Below are positions 7,051 through 11,903 of a stretch of 15,587 nucleotides of DNA, in pieces. The first letter of the stretch is position 1, and each line of letters begins with the position of its first letter. This DNA is from Ktedonobacterales bacterium. GTDB taxonomy: Bacteria > Chloroflexota > Ktedonobacteria > Ktedonobacterales > JADMIN01. Where the stretch lies: assembly GCA_025450405.1 (NCBI GenBank), contig JANWHL010000212.1, positions 1-15,587 on the forward strand, given 5' to 3'. Made by a program: the position numbers and the translations under genes. The notes below the pieces were generated by a model. It worked only from the letters and a program-made list of their open reading frames with translations. It did no database searches and was not told the DNA's origin.

Positions 7051-7734
7051 TCACAGGATGTTGACCGACCGCGCGACCAGCAGCACCAGGATCAAGAGCG
7101 AGATGATCGCCTCGGCCATCATGAGGAGCTTCGCGCGATGGGTTAGCGGCATGGTGTCGGCCGGGCTCAGCGCCGTCGCCGAGCAGAACGCCAGAAAGAG
7201 ATAATCGATGAAGCCGGGCCGCCAGCGCTCGCCGCGGTCCGCCTGTGGCGGCTGATCTTGCTGGGGGAACTGAAAGTCAGTGGCGCCCGGAGGCCGCGCG
7301 TGCCGGCGCAGCGGTCCGCCGCCGTCCACCTCCCAGTACCACAGCGCGAACACCAGGATATCGATACCCCACAACACTACGGCGGTCCGTAACATCTGCG
7401 CCCCGCGGCTCGCGTGGGGCAGGTCGCTGACCAGCAGCCCTCTCGAGCCGATGAGGCCCGCCGTGACCACCGCCAGGAGTGCCAGCGCGAACCCGCGCGC
7501 CAGTCCATAGGGCATTGGGCGCTCGCTGATCAGCCGCCACGCCAGCGGCGGCGCCAGCAGCACCACCTCGATGACCAGCAGCAGCCAGCGCGGCCCCAGC
7601 GAAAGGTTGTCGGGGAGCGCCAGGTAAAACACGCCAGGCAGCAGGCCGCCAACCGCGGCCACCACCAATTGCAGCACGTCCGGCGTCCGGTCCGACTTCT
7701 CCGGCGTGCGCCGCGCTTGCTCCGTCGCCGTCAT
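7051..7734 (-). CDS. DUF1345-like multi-pass membrane protein
   Basis: The 227-residue product has hydrophobic segments at about 20-40, 50-69, 78-102, 115-136, 174-190 and 203-227. The C-terminal part contains F-I-D-Y-L-F-L-A-F (175-183), then S-P-A-D-T-M-P-L-T (190-198), and ends in V-A-R-S-V-N-I-L. This arrangement resembles the end of DUF1345 membrane proteins and the pore region of small ion channels; no channel selectivity filter (TVGYG) is present. The loop between segments four and five is hydrophilic and Gln/Pro/Asp-rich. Function is unknown. The start at ATG 7734 follows GGAGG at 7743-7739, four bases away, and gives MTATEQA. A longer open frame to 7836 adds a basic stretch unlikely to be translated. 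It is the first gene of the leftward arm and may be co-transcribed with the Asp-box propeller. Confidence 0.82.
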   Translation of the reverse strand: MTATEQARRTPEKSDRTPDVLQLVVAAVGGLLPGVFYLALPDNLSLGPRWLLLVIEVVLLAPPLAWRLISERPMPYGLARGFALALLAVVTAGLIGSRGLLVSDLPHASRGAQMLRTAVVLWGIDILVFALWYWEVDGGGPLRRHARPPGATDFQFPQQDQPPQADRGERWRPGFIDYLFLAFCSATALSPADTMPLTHRAKLLMMAEAIISLLILVLLVARSVNIL

Positions 7735-8073
7735 GCCCCCTCCGTACGCTCGCCACACTACCAGCCGACCTGTTGGCCCGGCCGCGGGCGCCTTCCGACG
7801 CCAGTATGCATCGGCCGTGCCGCACACGGCCACCACGCGCGGCGTGGCGAGAGCGCCCCCGTCACCACCATGCGCGCCCGTGCCTGATACAATGGAGCGG
7901 CGCTGGTGCCCCGCGGCGCCGGGCCAGGACGGGAGGGCGGCGGTGCCGGCGGACCCACGCGGCCAAGCGGGGAGACCTTCCGGGCCGCCGCCACACCGGC
8001 GGCGTGGGCACGTTAGCCATGTCCCGCATGGCGCCCCCTTAGATCACACATCGCCCCGGTACGGAGCCCCACC
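7735..8073. other. Divergent intergenic region between the two gene arms
   Basis: The 339-bp region must contain promoters for both the leftward membrane-protein gene and the rightward Nudix gene. On the plus strand a -10-like TACAAT (7888-7893) precedes a very GC-rich segment with strong pairing: CCCACGC (7954-7960) with GCGTGGG (8002-8008), and the 7-bp stem GCCGCCG/CGGCGGC (7984-7990/7997-8003), loop CCACAC. TTAGAT (8039-8044) is another -10 candidate. The Nudix ribosome binding site is GGAG at about 8063-8066. On the minus strand only a weak CATACT element was seen. No open frame here looks coding. Confidence 0.55.
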
Positions 8074-8736
8074 ATGACCCGCGATCTCGCGAAAGTCGCC
8101 GCCTTGATCACTCACGGCACGGGCGCCTCGCGCCGCCTGCTGGTCTTCGAGCACCCCAGTGGTGGCATCCAGGTGCCCGCGGGCTCGGTCGAGCCCGGCG
8201 AGGATCCCGCCGCCGCCGTCCTGCGCGAAGTCCACGAAGAGTCCGGCCTGACCACCGCCCAGATCGTTCGCGCGCTGGGCTCCTGGATCCACGTCCTGGC
8301 GGGGGATAGCATCACCCCATCGGCGCTCACTCCATCGGCAAGGCAGACTCCTGGGGTCGGCGACGCCGCCCACGCGCCAGCGCGCCCAGGACCCCTGCGC
8401 GCCGCGCCCGACGAGATCGCCGGTGACGAGACCGTGATGCTCCGCGCCGAGTCATTTCGCGCGGCGCCCGATCCGTCCGCGCCCGACGTGTTCGCCATCC
8501 TCCGCGGCTGGTGGGTCCGGCGCACCGGCCCCAATGTGGACGGCTGGGCTCCCGTCGCCTACCAGGACTACGACCACAGCGTCGAGCCTCCCACCATCAC
8601 CCTGCGTGTGGAGGGCTGGGTGCCAGCGGACGCCCTCGCCACCCGCCTGGCCCGCCACTTCTACCACCTTGCTCTGCCGCTCGAGCCGACCCCGGCCGCG
8701 ACCTGGGAGCACCTGGCCGAAGACCGCTACCTGTGA
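8074..8736 (+). CDS. Nudix hydrolase
   Basis: The 220-residue product contains a complete Nudix box at residues 37-59: Gly37, Glu43, then R-E-V-H-E-E-S-G-L at 51-59, satisfying G-x5-E-x7-R-E-U-x-E-E-x-G-U. The glutamates bind the divalent metals used to hydrolyse a nucleoside diphosphate linked to another group. The strand before the box (L-L-V-F-E-H, 22-27, and G-I-Q-V-P-A-G, 31-37) is also typical. Between about 75 and 150 an Ala/Pro-rich insertion interrupts the fold, and the last 60 residues add a C-terminal extension, so the protein is longer than a minimal Nudix enzyme. Substrate is not predictable from sequence. The start is supported by ACGGAG seven bases upstream of the ATG. It is the first gene of the rightward arm. 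Confidence 0.93.
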   Translation: MTRDLAKVAALITHGTGASRRLLVFEHPSGGIQVPAGSVEPGEDPAAAVLREVHEESGLTTAQIVRALGSWIHVLAGDSITPSALTPSARQTPGVGDAAHAPARPGPLRAAPDEIAGDETVMLRAESFRAAPDPSAPDVFAILRGWWVRRTGPNVDGWAPVAYQDYDHSVEPPTITLRVEGWVPADALATRLARHFYHLALPLEPTPAATWEHLAEDRYL

Positions 8737-8778
8737 GGTTGCCGCGCATAAGGTCTCCTCACACCGCCCCCACCGTGG

Positions 8779-8784
8779 TAAGAT
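8779..8784 (+). promoter_or_regulatory. Possible -10 element upstream of ctaG
   Basis: TAAGAT sits 133 bases upstream of the chosen GTG start of the CtaG gene. No matching upstream hexamer is seen at 16-18 bp. It argues against the longer TTG start at 8791, which would leave only six bases between this element and the initiation codon. Confidence 0.25.
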
Positions 8785-8882
8785 CCCCCATTGGACGCCA
8801 GCACGAGGACGCCCGCGCCCGCCGCGCGTCGCGGACCTGACGCACCGCCCCCGCTGTGCCCGCCGCTACCTCTCGGTGAGTC

Positions 8883-8907
8883 CGTCCTCCCTGCCCACGA
8901 AAGGACG
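8883..8907 (+). promoter_or_regulatory. Hairpin covering the ctaG ribosome binding site
   Basis: CGTCCT (8883-8888) is complementary to AGGACG (8902-8907) with a 13-base loop. The 3' arm includes the AAGGA (8901-8905) that serves GTG 8917, so in RNA the stem would mask it. A 6-bp stem is modest in this GC-rich context. Confidence 0.3.
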
Positions 8908-8916
8908 CCGCCGCCC

Positions 8917-9837
8917 GTGCCGCCCGCGTTCACCGTCCTGCTGACCGCCTGGAACCTCGACCCGAGCATCCTGCTGGGTCTACTCGCCCTTGGCGGCGGC
9001 TACGTGTACCTGACCGGTCCCCTCCGCGAGCGCCGCGGCTGGTCCGAGCACGGCCCAACTTCCCGCCAGCGCACCCTCTACGCGCTCGCCCTGGTCACGC
9101 TCGCCCTCGCCCTCATCACTCCCCTGGACGCCCTCGGAGACGACTATCTCTTCAGCGCCCACATGGTCCAGCACATGCTGCTCACCGTCATCTTTCCCCC
9201 GCTCTTCCTCCTCGGCCTCCCCGGCTGGCTCATCCGCCCCGCGCCGCGCCGCCCCTGGGCTTCGCGCGTCGCGCGCGGCCTGACCCTCGCGCCCGTGGCC
9301 TTCGCCCTCTTCAACGCCGACTTCTGGCTCTGGCACCTCCCGGCTCTCTACGATGCCACCCTCAGCAACGAAGCGCTCCACATCTTCGAGCACGTCACCT
9401 TCCTGGCCACCGGCCTCCTCAACTGGATGCCCATCTTCAGCCCCGTCCCGGACCTGCTACCGCGTCTGCCCCGTCCCCATCAAATTCTCTATCTGTTCCT
9501 GAGTTGCCAGCCGATGGTCGCGCTCGGCGCCCTCTTCACCTTCGCCAGCCAGCCACTCTACGCCCCCTACGTCGCCGCCCCGCGCCTCTTCGGCATCTCC
9601 GCGCTCACCGACCAGCAGCTCGGCGGACTCATCATGTGGATCCCCGGCAGTCTCGTCTATCTCGGCGTCCTCAGCGTCATCTTCTTCGTCTGGGTCGAAC
9701 GGCACAGCGCCGAAGAAGCCCGTCGCGCCGACGCCCTGCTTGGCTTCACCGATGACATGGGTGCCCCCGCGCCGGACGCCCCAGCCACCACGTCCGCGGA
9801 TGGTGGAGCGACCATCGCGAGCGAGGGCAGCCGGTAG
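8917..9837 (+). CDS. ctaG: Cytochrome c oxidase assembly factor CtaG (caa3 type)
   Basis: The 306-residue product matches the CtaG_caa3 membrane family, which helps assemble the copper-containing caa3-type cytochrome c oxidase. It is predicted to have about seven transmembrane helices. The signature S-A-H-M-V-Q-H-M-L-L (residues 80-89) supplies His82 and His86. Further conserved-looking His residues are His140 (F-W-L-W-H-L-P) and His155/His159 (L-H-I-F-E-H). They are candidates for copper handling. The C-terminal tail after the last helix is hydrophilic and Ala/Asp-rich. I chose GTG 8917, preceded by AAGGA eleven bases upstream, over a TTG at 8791 that would add a Pro-rich non-membrane leader. 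No cytochrome oxidase subunit gene lies in the window, so this gene stands apart from its expected partners. Confidence 0.93.
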   Translation: MPPAFTVLLTAWNLDPSILLGLLALGGGYVYLTGPLRERRGWSEHGPTSRQRTLYALALVTLALALITPLDALGDDYLFSAHMVQHMLLTVIFPPLFLLGLPGWLIRPAPRRPWASRVARGLTLAPVAFALFNADFWLWHLPALYDATLSNEALHIFEHVTFLATGLLNWMPIFSPVPDLLPRLPRPHQILYLFLSCQPMVALGALFTFASQPLYAPYVAAPRLFGISALTDQQLGGLIMWIPGSLVYLGVLSVIFFVWVERHSAEEARRADALLGFTDDMGAPAPDAPATTSADGGATIASEGSR

Positions 9838-9890
9838 CCATCCCCCAGGCTCCCCCGCTCGCCGTTCGCCTCGCCGTCGCTATGCCAGAG

Positions 9891-9926
9891 GGTCACCCGC
9901 CCGGTCACCCGCCCGGTCACCCGCCC
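9891..9926. repeat. Three perfect copies of a 12-bp tandem repeat
   Basis: GGTCACCCGCCC occurs three times head to tail (9891, 9903 and 9915) between ctaG and the kinase-like/response-regulator gene. The last copy abuts the promoter-like TGGCAC at 9927, so copy number would change what lies just upstream of that element. Confidence 0.95.
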
Positions 9927-9955
9927 TGGCACTTCACGCCGCGAGGTGCTACGCT
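9927..9955 (+). promoter_or_regulatory. Promoter-like element for the kinase-like/REC/wHTH gene
   Basis: TGGCAC (9927-9932), a 17-bp spacer, then TACGCT (9950-9955), lying 45 bases upstream of ATG 10000. It shares the GGCA(C/T)-17-TANNNT layout seen ahead of three other genes in the window. The ribosome binding site AGGAG (9988-9992) follows. Confidence 0.4.
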
Positions 9956-9999
9956 CTCACCGAGTATCCGCCTCGTCCCTCTGGATCAGGAGCCTCCGC

Positions 10000-11568
10000 A
10001 TGGATATCGCCACGCGGCGCGCACCGACGCCGCCCTCCGGCGATACCGCCGCCCCGACGCCACCCCCCGCCCGGCCCACCCCGCCTGACCCCCGCGGCCA
10101 GGCGCTCGCCCGCGCCGCCCAGGAGCTCAAAGCCCCACTTGCCGTCATCAAGGGGTCCGCCACCACCCTGCTCGCCGATCCCGATCGCTGGGACTCCGCC
10201 ACTCGCCATGAGATGCTCCGCCTCATCGATGGCCAGGTGGACCGCCTCCACGACCTCGTGAACCACCTGCTCGACATCTGGCGCCTCGATGCCGCGCACC
10301 TCCCGATTCAGGTCGAGCCCGTCAGCCCCGAAACGCTCATCGGCGAGCTGGCCGAACGCGCCCAGTCGCGCGCACCCGACCACCGCTTCACCCTCGCCGT
10401 CTCAGGCGATCTCACCCCCCTCGGCTGCGACGCCGCGCGCATCGCGCGCGCCCTCGACCACCTCGTCGCGTACCTGCTGCGCGACGCCCCCGACCGCGTC
10501 ATCATCGAGATCGAGGCCCGGCCCGCTCCCGACGGCACCCCTGGCGCCAGCCTGCTCATCCGCCGCGGGGGGCCGTCGCCTTCGCCGGAGGCCCTCGCGG
10601 CCCTCTTCGAGCCCTTCGGCGCGCCCGCGACCCCCCACACCCGATCGACCCGCGGACATGCCCCCGACTCCGCGCCCGACTCCGCCCCTGATCCGCATCT
10701 CGGCCTGGCCGAGGCCCGCGCCGTGATTCTGGCTCACGGCGGCCGGATCACCGCCGCGCCGCCCGCGACCGCGCCGGGTCTGGAGTTCACCATCACGCTG
10801 CCCGCCGCCGCCCCGGAGCGGCTGCCGGCGCCGGCCACGAACCTCGCGGTCGCCATGGTCAGCCGCCAGCCGCGCGCCAGGCCCGTGATCCTCATCGCCA
10901 GCGATGATCCCCACATGGCCCGCTACCTGCGCGCCAATCTCGAGACCCAGGGGTATCACCCCGTGCTGGCGACCGCCGGCCAGCTCTCGCGCCTGCTCGA
11001 CCTGGAAGCCCCCGACCTCGTCCTGCTTGACGCCCCGCCCGCCGACCGCGCCCCCGACAGCGTAGCTCAGACCCTGCGCGAGTGCGCCGGTCTCCCCATG
11101 ATCGTCCTCGGTGCAGGCGGCGAAGCCGACTGCGTCAGCGCCCTGGACGACGGCGCCGCCGACTATCTCGGCAAACCCTTCGCCATGCCCGAGCTGCTGG
11201 CCCGCGTGCGCACCACCCTCCGCCAGGCCGCGCGCCCGCGCCTGGATGATGGCGCTGACGACACCTTCCGCACCGGCGACCTCACCATCGACTACGGTCG
11301 TCGCGAAGTCCATATGGGCGAACGTCTCGTTGCCCTCAGCCGCACCGAATACAAGCTCCTGCGCGCCCTCGCCCGCCAGGCCGGCCGCGTTCTCCCCCAC
11401 GACCTCCTGCTCGAACGCGTTTGGGGCCCTGGCTATGGCGCCGAAGTCGAATTCCTCTGGGTCTACATGCGCCGCCTGCGCCGCAAAATCGAGCCCGACC
11501 CCCATCACCCCCGCTACCTCCTCACCGTGCCTGGCGTCGGCTACCGCCTCGCCCAGGTCCAGCCATAG
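10000..11568 (+). CDS. Degenerate histidine-kinase-like / REC / OmpR-type winged-helix fusion regulator
   Basis: The 522-residue product joins three modules. (1) A kinase-like half, residues about 36-268: the H-box reads A-A-Q-E-L-K-A-P-L (39-47), with Gln41 where the phosphorylated His should be. The N-box has Tyr158 where Asn is expected, the G1 region is R-R-G-G-P (188-192) without the Asp, and only L-G-L (234-236) and A-H-G-G (245-248) of the ATP lid remain. (2) A receiver domain, about 295-410, with Asp302/Asp303, probable phospho-acceptor Asp344 and Lys392, but Gly371 at the usual Thr/Ser site. (3) An intact OmpR/PhoB winged helix, about 424-517, ending in V-P-G-V-G-Y-R-L. The protein is therefore probably a DNA-binding regulator whose kinase-like part acts as a sensor or binding domain, not a kinase. 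The start is supported by AGGAG seven bases upstream. No separate partner kinase is in the window. Confidence 0.88.
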   Translation: MDIATRRAPTPPSGDTAAPTPPPARPTPPDPRGQALARAAQELKAPLAVIKGSATTLLADPDRWDSATRHEMLRLIDGQVDRLHDLVNHLLDIWRLDAAHLPIQVEPVSPETLIGELAERAQSRAPDHRFTLAVSGDLTPLGCDAARIARALDHLVAYLLRDAPDRVIIEIEARPAPDGTPGASLLIRRGGPSPSPEALAALFEPFGAPATPHTRSTRGHAPDSAPDSAPDPHLGLAEARAVILAHGGRITAAPPATAPGLEFTITLPAAAPERLPAPATNLAVAMVSRQPRARPVILIASDDPHMARYLRANLETQGYHPVLATAGQLSRLLDLEAPDLVLLDAPPADRAPDSVAQTLRECAGLPMIVLGAGGEADCVSALDDGAADYLGKPFAMPELLARVRTTLRQAARPRLDDGADDTFRTGDLTIDYGRREVHMGERLVALSRTEYKLLRALARQAGRVLPHDLLLERVWGPGYGAEVEFLWVYMRRLRRKIEPDPHHPRYLLTVPGVGYRLAQVQP

Positions 11569-11589
11569 GTCGCGGCCGCCCCACCTCCC

Positions 11590-11826
11590 TCCCGTGAACC
11601 CCTCCGTGTCCCTCCGCGTCCTCTGTGGTAAAGTCCGCGTCTCTCCGCGTCTCTCCACGTCTCTCCGCGTCTCTCCGCTTACCTCCACGTCCCTCCTCGT
11701 CTCTCGGCGTCCTCTGCGCTCTCGGCGGTTAAGTCTCCGTCCCTCTCCGTGCCCCCAGTGGGGGACCCCGCCTCTGTGCTCTCTGTGGTTAGATCCGTCT
11801 CTCCTCCGCGTCCTCATGGTGAATCC
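11590..11826. repeat. CTCCGCGTCTCT / GGTTAAGTC cassette repeat
   Basis: The spacer is built of pyrimidine-rich CTCCGCGTC-type units closed by four related ends: CTCTGTGGTAAAGTCC (11621-11636), CTCGGCGGTTAAGTCTCC (11721-11738), CTCTGTGGTTAGATCC (11781-11796) and TCCTCATGGTGAATCC (11811-11826). Read on the minus strand it gives peptides such as NHREHRG, NRRERRGRRE and RTRRDTEGF, the tell-tale pattern of an interspersed repeat that I recall from Chloroflexota, cyanobacteria and other phyla, where it is often misannotated as protein. Its function is unknown to me. A 13-bp hairpin, CCCCCAGTGGGGG (11752-11764), lies inside the third cassette. Confidence 0.8.
11637..11716. repeat. 10-bp tandem units within the cassette repeat
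   Basis: Eight consecutive 10-bp units can be laid out, the first four being GCGTCTCTCC, GCGTCTCTCC, ACGTCTCTCC and GCGTCTCTCC. Later units diverge (GCTTACCTCC, ACGTCCCTCC, TCGTCTCTCG, GCGTCCTCTG). The 10-bp period places the units on one face of the helix. Confidence 0.85.
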
Positions 11827-11841
11827 CGCTGCCTGGCATGC

Positions 11842-11870
11842 GGGCACGCCACGAACCACCATGGTAGGAT
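11842..11870 (+). promoter_or_regulatory. Promoter-like element for the cyclase/STAND gene
   Basis: GGGCAC (11842-11847), a 17-bp spacer, then TAGGAT (11865-11870), ending 33 bases before ATG 11904. It is one of four elements of this layout in the window. AAGGAG (11890-11895) is the ribosome binding site. Confidence 0.45.
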
Positions 11871-11903
11871 AGAAGGACATCGCCTCCACAAGGAGCCCGC
11901 CGC

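Noticed and set aside
6193..7146. 317-codon plus-strand frame opposite the Asp-box propeller
   Set aside because: Arg/His-rich shadow; the opposite strand has a transmembrane helix and four Asp-boxes.
7900..7925. T-box antiterminator (GGTGCCCCGCGG resembling TGGNACCGCG)
   Set aside because: Key bases differ, there is no specifier stem, and no aminoacyl-tRNA synthetase or amino-acid gene follows.
7966..7983. Cobalamin riboswitch (B12-box-like sequence)
   Set aside because: Only the short box resembles the consensus; the conserved core with GGGAA...GGUG...CCCGC is not present in the proper order, and the downstream Nudix gene is not a usual target.
7735..8073. Replication origin at the divergence point of the two gene arms
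   Set aside because: No DnaA boxes, AT-rich unwinding element or origin-linked genes; the plus strand stays C-rich on both sides, so there is no skew switch here.
9927..9945. TGGCAC as a sigma-54 (-24) element
   Set aside because: The required TTGC at the -12 position with the right spacing is absent.
10402..11889. 495-codon minus-strand open frame opposite the regulator gene and the cassette repeat
   Set aside because: The plus strand encodes clear REC and winged-helix domains with a good ribosome binding site; the antisense frame is low-complexity and partly the translated repeat.
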